Shown here: piece by piece, positions 18,794 to 27,646 of the stretch | Layout: the number at the start of each line of letters is the position of its first letter | How positions within the stretch are numbered: position 1 is the stretch's first letter | Made by a program: the position numbers and the translations under genes | DNA from: Anaerolineales bacterium | GTDB lineage: Bacteria; Chloroflexota; Anaerolineae; Aggregatilineales; J027 | Direction: 5' to 3' | DNA: 64,000 bases | Assembly (NCBI GenBank): GCA_020634155.1 | Contig: JACKCI010000002.1 | Coordinates: forward strand, 1,302,001 to 1,366,000 | Notes under the pieces: generated by a model | What the model was told of the DNA's origin: nothing | The model's input: only the letters and a program-made list of their open reading frames with translations | Database searches by the model: none

Positions 18794-19832
18794 CCTTAGC
18801 ATTCCCCTTGTTGGCTTCGATGCATCGGGCGGTACACGCGTCATTACACAAGTCGCCAATTGCCTTGTTGCGAATGGTTGGGATGTTGAGATAGTGGTAC
18901 CTAGTTACAAGGCCACAGCCTCCTTTCCACTAGACAAACGGATAGTCCTCAAGGTTGTTCCAATAAGCGGACGTTGGCAGATGTTTCGCTATTTATTGTG
19001 GTTGGCCTTCAACGCGACACAGGGTGCAGATGTCTGTATGGCAACCTACTACCTGACGCCCTATCCTATTTTTTTTGCCAACCTCCTACGGGGATGGCGC
19101 AGCCACCTTGTCTATTTTATCCAGCACTATGAACCATTATCGCAAGTTCAAACCAAGTCAGCCCCACGTTTAATAAAGAGGATGCTCTATCTGTTTGCCT
19201 GTTCCACCTACTGGCTCCCTTTCCGCCAAGTAGCTGTCTCCTCTTGGATTAAAGACCAAATCGGTCGCCAATCCATCATGGTTCTCCCCAATGGCATTGA
19301 TACATCCATCTTTTATGCCGATAATCAACCAGCATCTGCTACTGTAATCGGCGCAGTAGGTCGCCTTGGCCCTACTAAGGGCTTCCCTATTTTCCTAGAG
19401 GCTATTCAGCCACTGCTAGGGCAGGTGCCTATTCATGTGTTGTCGGATGCGTCAGTTTTGGCTCCCGACGGCGTGAAGCATATTCAGCCCACCGACCCCG
19501 CATCAGTTGGGGTGTTCTATCGTGCTTGCACGCTGTTTGTCTTCACATCAACCCTAGAGGGCTTTGGTCTGCCTCCCCTCGAAGCGATGGCCTGCGGTGC
19601 AGCGGTGATTACCACTGATTGCGGGGGTGTCCGCCAATATGCTACCGAAGAGAATAGCATTATTGTTCCTGTTGATGACGCCCCTGCCATTCAATCCGCT
19701 ATTGAGCGGTTACTTGCCGACCCCGACTTAGTTGCACGCTTACGGGCCAATGGACTCGCCACGGCTGCCCGTTTTTCCCTTGACCATACCTGCCAAGCTT
19801 ATCGAGAATTTTTTGCTGGAGTCGTCCAATGA
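18786..19832 (+). CDS. Family-4 glycosyltransferase
   Basis: 348 residues. The N-terminus has GFDASGGTRVITQVANCL, the Gly-rich acceptor loop; the C-terminal half has VLPNGIDTSIFY, GRLGPTKGFPIFLEA and TLEGFGLPPLEAMACGAAVITT, the canonical GT4 E-x7-E. It is the fourth GT of this locus and is coupled by a 4-base overlap to the ligase/polymerase gene. Confidence 0.88.
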   Translation: MPSLSIPLVGFDASGGTRVITQVANCLVANGWDVEIVVPSYKATASFPLDKRIVLKVVPISGRWQMFRYLLWLAFNATQGADVCMATYYLTPYPIFFANLLRGWRSHLVYFIQHYEPLSQVQTKSAPRLIKRMLYLFACSTYWLPFRQVAVSSWIKDQIGRQSIMVLPNGIDTSIFYADNQPASATVIGAVGRLGPTKGFPIFLEAIQPLLGQVPIHVLSDASVLAPDGVKHIQPTDPASVGVFYRACTLFVFTSTLEGFGLPPLEAMACGAAVITTDCGGVRQYATEENSIIVPVDDAPAIQSAIERLLADPDLVARLRANGLATAARFSLDHTCQAYREFFAGVVQ

Positions 19833-22267
19833 AACGTGCGTTGGTTATTGTTGTAATCCTCTATTATTTCTTTATTGGCGGTACCGTCATGTCTACCACC
19901 AACGCCGTATTCTCTCTGGTGTTGCATCTTGTTGCAACGGGTTTAACGGCAGTTTGGCTGGTAGACATGTTACGTAAAAAGCAACATTGGCCCTATACCC
20001 CGCTGGATTGGGTACTTGCCGCTTACGTGTTATTGCTGGGCGTCAGTACCGTTTTCTCCCAAAATAGCCGCGTGAGTCTGGAATATAGCTGGTTTTTTGT
20101 CATTCAATGTGTCTGGTTTTATCTTTGGGTTGACCTGATGCGTCAAGGACGCCAGCGCTGGCTTATGGAAGCTTTGTTTCTGGTGGCGGGGGTGGCAGTG
20201 GTGCTGGGAGCCTTTGAGTATGTTTCGTGGTACTTCGGCATCGGTTTAAGCCCCACAGGTCAAAGTTGGGCCGCTATTATGGGCTTGAATGACCCCATAC
20301 CGCCTATCTTTTACAAACTCCAACTTCTGATGAACGGCTCCAACCAGTTAGGTGCTTATACCTTACTCACGTTGCCAGTGTTGGTGGCTTGGGCACGTAC
20401 TGTTCATCAAGGCGATTACCGTATTGGTTTGGGCCTCCTCGCTGTTGGTGTCTTTTGGCTACTATTGATGTCTGGCGCACGCGGGGCTTGGGGTGCAGCG
20501 GTGGCTGTGACAGGTATTGTGGTCGCCTTCCAGTTGATTCGCTGGCATTTACTCCCCCAACGCATCGCTTTTTCGCTGATGGCAGCAGGCGTTATATTGA
20601 TTGCAGGTGGGCTGTTTGGTTATGCCTTCCGTTCTGACTCCTTCAGTGACCAGCGCCGTGTTGATTTGTGGCAAAGTGCCGTCAAAATGGCCGAAAAAGA
20701 CCCTCTCACTGGAGTTGGTGTCTATCGTTTTGGCCTTGAATACCGCCAATATCGTGATACAACCTTTATCCAAGACCGCATGACCGCTGCCCATAATATT
20801 TATCTCAACACTTTGGCCGAAATAGGCATATTGGGCCTATTGCTATTGATGGCGCTCGGCATGACCTTTACACGGGTTTGGTGGCAAGCATGGCAAACTG
20901 CTGCTACACCTGCCCAGCAAATTCGTCTTGAGGCCATATTCGCGGGCCTTGTTGGTTTCAGTGTCCATAGCATGGTTGATGCTTTTACATGGCCTGTAGC
21001 CTTAATTTTGGGCGTTTATGGGGCCTATGTGGTGGCGCAGGTACACCCGCCAACTATTTCCCTGCGTCTTATACCCGTTTATCGTGGGCTACCCTATGCC
21101 GTGACGCTGCTAGTTGTGGTCTATGGAGGATGGTTGGTCCAAGTTGACCGCGCTGGAATTGCGTTGCTGCGGGCAACTGCCGCTATTGTTGACGACGACT
21201 ACGAAGCGGCCTTGACCCAATTAGATCGTGCGGAAGACCTCGACCCAACCCTTGACCTTTATTCTCTCCAACGTGCCTATGTATTGGGTTTATTGGCGGC
21301 TGACCAGCCAGACCGTTATCTTGACCAAGCTATTGCAGCTCATGAGCAAGTCTTGACTGATAACCCCACCTACGACACTGCCCTAGCCAACCTTGCTGCC
21401 CTCTATAGTCAGCATGGAGACTATGACCAAGCGATAGAACGTCTCAAGCGTGCGATAGTGGTTAATCCCACACGCTGGCAATTAAAGCTCGCGCTTGGGC
21501 AAACCTATGAGCAGGCGGGTGCTACTGAAGATGCCCGTGCTATTTATCAAGAGGCTTTGTGGGGGTATCCCCCCTTATCTCAATCACCTTTTTGGCAACA
21601 AACACCGCTTCGCCAAGAGAGTCTTCGTGCTGCTTATACCAATGCCGACACACCTGAGATGCAACTACTCTTGGCGGTTTATCAAGGCTGGTTACCAGAG
21701 GCTGAGGCTGTCGCGCCTCAAATCGACCGCAATTCATGGTTGGATTATTTTATTTTAGGGCGCTACGCACTGCTAATTGGTGACTACACAGGCGCGGTAA
21801 CTGACTTTGACCAAGCCATTGCGCTCGACCCACGTATAGCTGAACCGGGTGAAGTTTACGCCGAGCGTGCCAAGGCTTACCTTGCGCTTGGCGATGATGA
21901 AGCCGCTCAACGCGATGCCCAAGTCGCCATCTTCCTGAGTCCTTTTGAGGGTGTTTCTGGCTATTGGGTCTTGGCGCAACTTGAACTCAAGAAATCAGCG
22001 CCGAATCAATCTCTCGTTGATGACTACCTCGCGCAGGCCGTTACGCCACACGTCGTCTTTCGGGAATATGCCCAAGTCGCCTATGGTCACCAAGATTGGG
22101 TGGATTACTTGCCTCAACTGCATCTCCCCGGTGAAGGCCCTGACGCTTATGCCCCTTGGTACTTATTAGCCGAGCGTTATGCCAATGATGACGACCCCGA
22201 TACTGACCCTGCCGATGTTTATGAGGCCATTTTGGAGCGTGACCCGTATATCACGTTACCGCAATGA
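19829..22267 (+). CDS. O-antigen ligase/polymerase-like membrane protein with TPR domain
   Basis: 812 residues. The first ~440 hold about 12 transmembrane helices and the Wzy_C/ligase region (TGVGVYRFGLEY, AAHNIYLNTLAEIGILGLLLL). Residues ~455-720 are TPRs (DDDYEAALTQLDRAEDLDP, GDYDQAIERLKRAIVVNP, GDYTGAVTDFDQAIALDP). It would polymerise repeat units or ligate the chain to a carrier; the TPRs may hold partner proteins. It ends the exopolysaccharide operon and overlaps the convergent moeA-PBP gene by 17 bases. Confidence 0.85.
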   Translation: MKRALVIVVILYYFFIGGTVMSTTNAVFSLVLHLVATGLTAVWLVDMLRKKQHWPYTPLDWVLAAYVLLLGVSTVFSQNSRVSLEYSWFFVIQCVWFYLWVDLMRQGRQRWLMEALFLVAGVAVVLGAFEYVSWYFGIGLSPTGQSWAAIMGLNDPIPPIFYKLQLLMNGSNQLGAYTLLTLPVLVAWARTVHQGDYRIGLGLLAVGVFWLLLMSGARGAWGAAVAVTGIVVAFQLIRWHLLPQRIAFSLMAAGVILIAGGLFGYAFRSDSFSDQRRVDLWQSAVKMAEKDPLTGVGVYRFGLEYRQYRDTTFIQDRMTAAHNIYLNTLAEIGILGLLLLMALGMTFTRVWWQAWQTAATPAQQIRLEAIFAGLVGFSVHSMVDAFTWPVALILGVYGAYVVAQVHPPTISLRLIPVYRGLPYAVTLLVVVYGGWLVQVDRAGIALLRATAAIVDDDYEAALTQLDRAEDLDPTLDLYSLQRAYVLGLLAADQPDRYLDQAIAAHEQVLTDNPTYDTALANLAALYSQHGDYDQAIERLKRAIVVNPTRWQLKLALGQTYEQAGATEDARAIYQEALWGYPPLSQSPFWQQTPLRQESLRAAYTNADTPEMQLLLAVYQGWLPEAEAVAPQIDRNSWLDYFILGRYALLIGDYTGAVTDFDQAIALDPRIAEPGEVYAERAKAYLALGDDEAAQRDAQVAIFLSPFEGVSGYWVLAQLELKKSAPNQSLVDDYLAQAVTPHVVFREYAQVAYGHQDWVDYLPQLHLPGEGPDAYAPWYLLAERYANDDDPDTDPADVYEAILERDPYITLPQ

Positions 22268-24173
22268 ATTGTCCCGTTTCGCGGGTATCATAACCCGGTT
22301 GCGCCGCGAGTGTCTGCTGAAAGGTTGCGTTCCGTAGCACTGCTAAGAGTGGCTCTACATGCGCCAAGTGAGGTTCGGGAATCACCAAATCATAGCGTTC
22401 CCACCCCACGCTGATAAAATCCAGCCTCATCGCAAGGGCCGCGCTCCTTACCCCTAGCCCCACATCGGCTACCCCCGAAGCCACTGCCGCCGCCACCGCC
22501 AAATGGGTATATTCCTCATGTTCATAGCCTTGAATACTGTTGGAGTCAATGCCATGCTGCTCTAATTCATAATCCAGCAACAGACGTGTGCCAGCTCCCC
22601 GTTGGCGATTCACATAGCGACAGCGTGGCAGGTCATCCCAACTCCGCACGCCCAATGGATTACCCGCTGTCACCATCAGCCCTTGCTCCCGATGGGCAAA
22701 GGTTACCACCGTCACCGTCTCATCTTTGAGATGTTGCCGAATATAGGGCAGGTTATAGGTACCCGTGTTGGGGTCGAGCAGATGAATCCCCGCAAGATGG
22801 GCCTCATGCCGTCGTAATGCCACCAATCCCCCCATCGACCCCACATTGGCTGAGGTCAAGCGGCGAGTTGGATAGGTGTTGGCGATAAACTGCCCCAACA
22901 GGTCAAGCATCGGGTCATGGCTACCCATTGCCAATATCGTTTGCTGAATGAGTGCCAAGGGGTGATAGAGTTGAACCTCCACCACTTGCCCCATATCCAC
23001 GCCCTCACTAAAACGCGGGATATGCGCCAAGCCATCGGCCCTCACCAGCGACGTGATAATCCCTGCCCCACGATTGAGTGGAGCCGCCAAGAGTCGTTCC
23101 CCCACCTGTGCCAATGTCACCCGCACAAAATCATCATCCCCAATCGGTGAGGTCAGCTTGCGCGTCATAATGGCTTGGGTACGCGGTTTTGTCGCGTAGT
23201 CAGCCGATAACCCTAACCACCGTGCGAGTAAGGGTTCAATCAATAGTTCACCCGTCAGTGCTGCGCTGACCGGATAGCCCGGCACACCTATAATCGGTAT
23301 AGTTTGCACCATGCCCATAATCACCGGATGACCGGGCCGCACCGCCACCCCATGTACCAGTAGCCTGCCCATCTCCTGAATGGCGTTAGCGGTAAAGTCA
23401 CGGCTCCCAGCCGATGAACCCGACAGCACCAAAATCAAATCGGGTACCCCTTCAAGTGCGGCTTCAATCGCTATCCGCAGTTGGGCCAAATCATCTGCCA
23501 CAATATCCATGACCCGTGCCACCCCGCCCGCCTGCTGAATTTGCGCCCCCAGCACAAGGCTGTTGTATTCAGTAATCTGCCCCGCTTCAGGCGCTTGGTC
23601 AGGCAGCACCAACTCATTGCCCGTCGGGATAATGATGACACGCGGACGACGGCGCACCGTCGCCACCGCATAGCCACACCCCGCCAAGGCTCCCAAATCT
23701 ACTGGACGCAGCACATGGTTACTTGGCAACACCAACTCCGTCGTGACCATATCCTCGCCCATCAAGCGCACATGCTGGCGGGGAGTGATGGCTGCCCGAA
23801 TCTCGATGGTTTCGCTATCAGGGTGCTGCACATCCTCAATCATAATCACGGCATCGGTAGTAGGGGGCAAGGGGTCGCCCGTGTTGACTGGATAGGCTTG
23901 GCTCTGGAGCCGCAATTGTAGGGGGCGGGTCTCAGTGGCCTCATTCGTATCTGCCGACCGCACCGCGTAGCCATCCATCGCTGCTGCATGATAGTGGGGT
24001 GATGAGCGCTGGGCAAAGTGTCCCTCGGCGGTTACACGCCCTAATGCAGCGGCAAGTGGTACAGCTTCTCCTGCTAACGGCTGGTCTTTGCCAATCTTGC
24101 GTAAGGCTTCCCACAAACGCCCCGTGGCCTCCTCAAGCGGTATATCTTCCAAATAAAAATGGCGATCACTCAT
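22251..24173 (-). CDS. moeA: MoeA fused to a periplasmic-binding-protein-like domain
   Basis: 640 residues. Residues ~1-410 are a molybdopterin molybdotransferase (AAAMDGYAVRSADT, VNTGDPLPPTTDAVIMIED, PTGNELVLP, LSGSSAGSRDF, GVPGYPVSAA), which inserts molybdate into MPT-AMP. Residues ~420-640 form a type-2 substrate-binding-protein fold (GSMGGLVALRRHEAHLAG, NRQRGAGTRLLLDYEL, GVADVGLGVRSAAL) without a signal peptide, so it is cytoplasmic and may sense an oxyanion or cofactor. This fusion is known in several phyla. It is the last gene of the formate dehydrogenase operon (ATGA overlap with the preceding moeA). Confidence 0.9.
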   Translation of the reverse strand: MSDRHFYLEDIPLEEATGRLWEALRKIGKDQPLAGEAVPLAAALGRVTAEGHFAQRSSPHYHAAAMDGYAVRSADTNEATETRPLQLRLQSQAYPVNTGDPLPPTTDAVIMIEDVQHPDSETIEIRAAITPRQHVRLMGEDMVTTELVLPSNHVLRPVDLGALAGCGYAVATVRRRPRVIIIPTGNELVLPDQAPEAGQITEYNSLVLGAQIQQAGGVARVMDIVADDLAQLRIAIEAALEGVPDLILVLSGSSAGSRDFTANAIQEMGRLLVHGVAVRPGHPVIMGMVQTIPIIGVPGYPVSAALTGELLIEPLLARWLGLSADYATKPRTQAIMTRKLTSPIGDDDFVRVTLAQVGERLLAAPLNRGAGIITSLVRADGLAHIPRFSEGVDMGQVVEVQLYHPLALIQQTILAMGSHDPMLDLLGQFIANTYPTRRLTSANVGSMGGLVALRRHEAHLAGIHLLDPNTGTYNLPYIRQHLKDETVTVVTFAHREQGLMVTAGNPLGVRSWDDLPRCRYVNRQRGAGTRLLLDYELEQHGIDSNSIQGYEHEEYTHLAVAAAVASGVADVGLGVRSAALAMRLDFISVGWERYDLVIPEPHLAHVEPLLAVLRNATFQQTLAAQPGYDTRETGQFIAVT

Positions 24174-25405
24174 TGAAACAGCACCACCTCAACCATTACC
24201 CCCGCCTTTAGGCCGCCACTATTCAAGGGAACATGCAGCAAGCCATCGGCTTTCATCAGCGTAAAAATCAGATTTGACTTACCAAATACTGGCTCGGCCC
24301 TCAACCCTTGCTCGGTGCTGATAAGCCGCACAGGTATTGTATCCTCGCGCCCCGTCACGGAGGCAACATTAGCGCTCAAGACCGCCTGCACCGTTGGAGC
24401 CAAGCGTGGCTGTTGCCCCATGGCCCGTTGCAGCAAAGGCACCACCACCTGATGTGCCACTAGCAAGGCCGACACTGGATTGCCCGGTAGCCCAATCACG
24501 GGTTTGCCATCACCCACCGCCAAGATAGTCGGCTTGCCCGGCTTGACTGCCAATCCATGCTGTAAGACCCCCGGCCTTCCCAATTCATCAATTACCTGTT
24601 GGGTCAAGTCGCGTGTCGAGACCGAACTGCCCGCCGTCATCACCAGTATATCGGCTTCCCTGAAACCCTGTTGGGCGCGGGTGCGGTACTCGTCCAGCGT
24701 ATCCCGCACAATGCCAAGTACCTGTGGCGTTCCCCCATGCTGTTCAACCAAGGCCGCCAAGGTATAGGCGTTGATGTCCCGAATCTGGCCCAGTTGAGGG
24801 TCTTCTTCGGGCGGCACCAACTCATCGCCCCCGCTCAAAATCCCGACGACAGGCCGTTTGGCAACCTCAATCGACGTGATGCCCACCGCCAGTAACCCGC
24901 CAATATCTTGTGGGCGGAGCCGATGTCCGGCGGGTAAGATAGCCTCTCCCATGCCGACATCTTCCCCGACCTGTATCACATGCTCGCCCCGCGCCACCGC
25001 CGCCAGCACCTCGATTTTCGCATCGCCAAGGGGTTGGGTGCGCTCAATCATCACCACCGCATCGGCCCCCTTGGGCAGCATCCCACCGGTGTGGATTTCA
25101 GCCGCTTGTCCTTGCCCTATCTCAAACGATGGCACCTGTCCCATTCGCACTGTCCCCACGCAGGTCAGATAGGCGGGCAAGGTCTGCGAAGCCCCATAGG
25201 TATCCGCCGCCCGCACTGCATAGCCATCCATGGCACTACGGGCAAACGTCGGTAAATCATGCGGAGCGTGAATCGGCTGGGCTGTGATGCGTCCGAGGGT
25301 GTGGCGGGTTGGGATGGTCTCATGGGCGGGCGTCGGTTGCCAATGGGTAAAGAGGGTATCGAGGGCGGCTTGTACAGGCTGGACGTTGAAAAACTCGCGG
25401 CTCAT
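24170..25405 (-). CDS. moeA: Molybdopterin molybdotransferase MoeA
   Basis: 411 residues, the normal MoeA length. Motifs: FARSAMDGYAVRAAD, HTGGMLPKGADAVVMIE, GILSGGDELVPP, MTAGSSVSTRDLT and GLPGNPVSALLV. It catalyses molybdate insertion into adenylylated molybdopterin. ATG 25405 overlaps the fdhD stop (ATGA); the upstream ATG at 25483 would extend 78 bases into fdhD and is rejected. Two MoeA paralogues in tandem suggest division of labour, perhaps Mo versus W or insertion versus sensing; that is inference. Confidence 0.93.
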   Translation of the reverse strand: MSREFFNVQPVQAALDTLFTHWQPTPAHETIPTRHTLGRITAQPIHAPHDLPTFARSAMDGYAVRAADTYGASQTLPAYLTCVGTVRMGQVPSFEIGQGQAAEIHTGGMLPKGADAVVMIERTQPLGDAKIEVLAAVARGEHVIQVGEDVGMGEAILPAGHRLRPQDIGGLLAVGITSIEVAKRPVVGILSGGDELVPPEEDPQLGQIRDINAYTLAALVEQHGGTPQVLGIVRDTLDEYRTRAQQGFREADILVMTAGSSVSTRDLTQQVIDELGRPGVLQHGLAVKPGKPTILAVGDGKPVIGLPGNPVSALLVAHQVVVPLLQRAMGQQPRLAPTVQAVLSANVASVTGREDTIPVRLISTEQGLRAEPVFGKSNLIFTLMKADGLLHVPLNSGGLKAGVMVEVVLFQ

Positions 25406-26181
25406 CCTAACCCCACGCGCTCTGGATGGGTATACACCCGCATGCCCCCGCGCCGCACGTAGCCAATCACGCAGATATTCCACGCCTGTGCCAGATTGAC
25501 CGAGATGCTGGTGGGGGCGGTGCGGCTGGCGACAATCGGCACTCCCATCCGCCGTGCCTTACCCATCATCTCCGAGCTAATCCGCCCGCTACTGAGCATG
25601 ATGCGGTCACGGGTGTCGATACCCCCTTGCAGCGCCTTGCCCGCGATTTTATCAATAGTGTTGTGACGGCCTACATCCTCCGCCCCGACGAGCACCGCCT
25701 CTGGGGTCGCCAGAATCGAGGTATGCACCCCGCGCACCGCGTTATAGAGATGGGCCTCCCCCTGCAAATCACCCATGCGGTCAATGATGACTTGGGGGTC
25801 AATTGTGAGGGTACTATGCAAAGGTGGATAATGCTCGCTCAGGTGCTGCAAGGTAATGCCGCCGCCACAACCCGACGTTAGCACCATGCGGCGCGGCGGG
25901 TCAAACTCAGCACGGGTCAGCAGTACATCTACGGTGGTGCGGGGTGTATTGGCGCGGATGACCCCCACCTCATTCGGGCTATCAATCACGCCCTCGTTAT
26001 AAAGGAAACCCAAGGCCAGTGCCTCTTGGTCAACCGGACTGCACATCAAGGTCGCTAGTTCTTGCCCGTTGACATAGAGGCTGAGGAGGGTTTCTTCAAT
26101 GACCCCCCCCTCGGTTAAAGTCGCGTTGCCCTGCTCAATGACCCAATACTGATAAGGGATGGCACCCGCTTGGCTTTCCAT
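25402..26181 (-). CDS. fdhD: Formate dehydrogenase accessory sulfurtransferase FdhD
   Basis: 259 residues. FdhD delivers sulfur to the molybdenum cofactor of formate dehydrogenase. Recognised by MCSPVDQEALALGFLYNEG, LTSGCGGG, LGRHNTIDKIAG-like VGRHNTIDKIAGKALQ and ISSEMMGKARRMG. The usual CxxC is represented by the single Cys of SGCGGG. ATG 26181 with GAGG upstream follows the Fe-S subunit stop directly; the longer frame to 26331 would overlap that gene and is rejected. Confidence 0.95.
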   Translation of the reverse strand: MESQAGAIPYQYWVIEQGNATLTEGGVIEETLLSLYVNGQELATLMCSPVDQEALALGFLYNEGVIDSPNEVGVIRANTPRTTVDVLLTRAEFDPPRRMVLTSGCGGGITLQHLSEHYPPLHSTLTIDPQVIIDRMGDLQGEAHLYNAVRGVHTSILATPEAVLVGAEDVGRHNTIDKIAGKALQGGIDTRDRIMLSSGRISSEMMGKARRMGVPIVASRTAPTSISVNLAQAWNICVIGYVRRGGMRVYTHPERVGLG

Positions 26182-26182
26182 G

Positions 26183-26890
26183 TTAATCCTCAATGGTGAT
26201 GTTCTTACGGCGCGGACGGCGGGTGCTGCGTTGAATGTCCTCCATACTCCAGCCTTGTTGGATGCCAAACTCCACCTTGGGCTTGAGCGCCCCTGTCGGA
26301 CAGACCCCAATGCACTGCCCGCAAAACACACACGGTGAATCGGTCAGCGCGATGTCAAAGGCTGTCGAGACATGGGTCTCAAAGCCGCGTCCATCTAGGG
26401 TGAGTGCAAAGGTATACTGAGCATCCTCGGCGCAGACCTGCACACAGCGCCAACACAGCACGCACTGGCTATAATCTCGTACATAAAAGGGGTTATCGTC
26501 TTTCAGATCATGTTCACGCCGTTTGGCATCGGGGAAGCGCTCACGGTCAACGCTGTAGTCGTCCATAAGGTCTTGGATTTCAGGTGCCTCGGCTAAGTCA
26601 ACGGCTGAGTTGAGCATCTCCAAAATGGTGCGACGGCTGCGCTCCACCCGTTCATTGCGGGTCTCAACCGTTGCTTTGTCGGTGCAGGCCGCTACACAAG
26701 CCGGTTGTAGCACGCGCCCGTTGTTGACATCCACCACACATACCCGACATAAGCCGTTGGCAGTCGTGGCGTCATGGTAGCAAATCACCGGAACATCTTT
26801 ATCCAATTGACGGGCTGCCTCCAATATCGTGGTGCCTTCGGGGACGGTGATGCTGTCGCCATCAATGGTCAGGGTCACAGTTTTGGTCAT
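26183..26890 (-). CDS. Fe-S electron-transfer subunit (2Fe-2S plus two 4Fe-4S) of NAD-linked formate dehydrogenase
   Basis: 235 residues. An N-terminal plant-type 2Fe-2S domain has Cys37, Cys48, Cys51 and Cys65. Two ferredoxin clusters follow: Cys143/146/149/153 (CVLCWRCVQVC) and Cys187/190/193/197 (CVFCGQCIGVC). This equals the N-terminal part of FdsA/HoxU/NuoG, here encoded separately from the catalytic subunit. It would carry electrons between the molybdenum site (29902-32052) and the NuoEF-like diaphorase. ATGA overlap with the metallophosphoesterase upstream. Confidence 0.88.
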   Translation of the reverse strand: MTKTVTLTIDGDSITVPEGTTILEAARQLDKDVPVICYHDATTANGLCRVCVVDVNNGRVLQPACVAACTDKATVETRNERVERSRRTILEMLNSAVDLAEAPEIQDLMDDYSVDRERFPDAKRREHDLKDDNPFYVRDYSQCVLCWRCVQVCAEDAQYTFALTLDGRGFETHVSTAFDIALTDSPCVFCGQCIGVCPTGALKPKVEFGIQQGWSMEDIQRSTRRPRRKNITIED

Positions 26891-27645
26891 GAGGTTTTGT
26901 CTTTCTCATAAAAGGAGCAGAGATAGGCCGCTGCGGGATGGCGCACCGCCCGAATCGTCTGCATCACAATGTCACTATCATAGTCCACTTGGCGCGGCTC
27001 AATGCGATAGCCCGCCTCATCCGCCTCTAGAATCACGTAGCTGGCGCGTTTATCGGCGGTAATCGGGTTGCTCACATTGCCCACATTGACAATATGCACC
27101 CCGTCCACCCGACGCTCTAGGGCCTGATGGGTATGCCCGCACACCACCACATCCGCTTGGCAATCGCCCAACAACTCACGGCATTCATCATCCGTCAATT
27201 CAGGGTCAAAGCCGAGTTCGTCATTCTTGGGGGAGGCGTGTACCCCTAAAAGGCGGGTGCCATCTGGTAAAGTCAAGCGTGCCTCGGTGGGTAGCTTATC
27301 CATCCAGCCCAACCAGCCACACGCTGCCAAGTAACCCACTGTCCACCCAAAGTTGGTGTTGATTTCCAAGATAATGGGCATCAAGCTGGGGTCATTAACA
27401 ACCGCCTCAATCGCGGGTCGTGGGCGCTCACCCGTCAGCAGATAGCGGTCGGTGTTGCCTTTAATCATCACCCGATTGGGCAGATTGGTCAGCACATCAA
27501 AGATAGTGGCGGGGTCGTAGCCAATCGCGGAGAAATCGCCCAACGCCCAATAGCCATCGACACCCCCCGCCGCCTCAATATCTTCCAAGACGGCCCGCAG
27601 TGCAATCGGATTACCATGTATGTCCGAGAAAATCGCTAGACGCAT
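26887..27645 (-). CDS. Calcineurin-like metallophosphoesterase (YfcE/DR1281-like)
   Basis: 252 residues. MRLAIFSDIHGNPIAL supplies the D-x-H metal ligands, GDFSAIGYDP the GD motif, IKGNTDRY the GNxD/H motif, and VCGHTHQA the GHTH motif. The family hydrolyses phosphodiesters or monoesters with two metal ions; the substrate is unknown. It sits inside the formate dehydrogenase operon between two redox subunits, overlapping the 3' gene by 4 bases. ATG 27645 is chosen since MRLAIFSDIHGN is the canonical N-terminus. Confidence 0.88.
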   Translation of the reverse strand: MRLAIFSDIHGNPIALRAVLEDIEAAGGVDGYWALGDFSAIGYDPATIFDVLTNLPNRVMIKGNTDRYLLTGERPRPAIEAVVNDPSLMPIILEINTNFGWTVGYLAACGWLGWMDKLPTEARLTLPDGTRLLGVHASPKNDELGFDPELTDDECRELLGDCQADVVVCGHTHQALERRVDGVHIVNVGNVSNPITADKRASYVILEADEAGYRIEPRQVDYDSDIVMQTIRAVRHPAAAYLCSFYEKDKTS

Positions 27646-27646
27646 C

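Noticed and set aside
23481..23921. A 146-codon plus-strand frame inside the moeA-PBP gene
   Set aside because: His/Arg-rich translation typical of an antisense shadow of a GC-rich gene.
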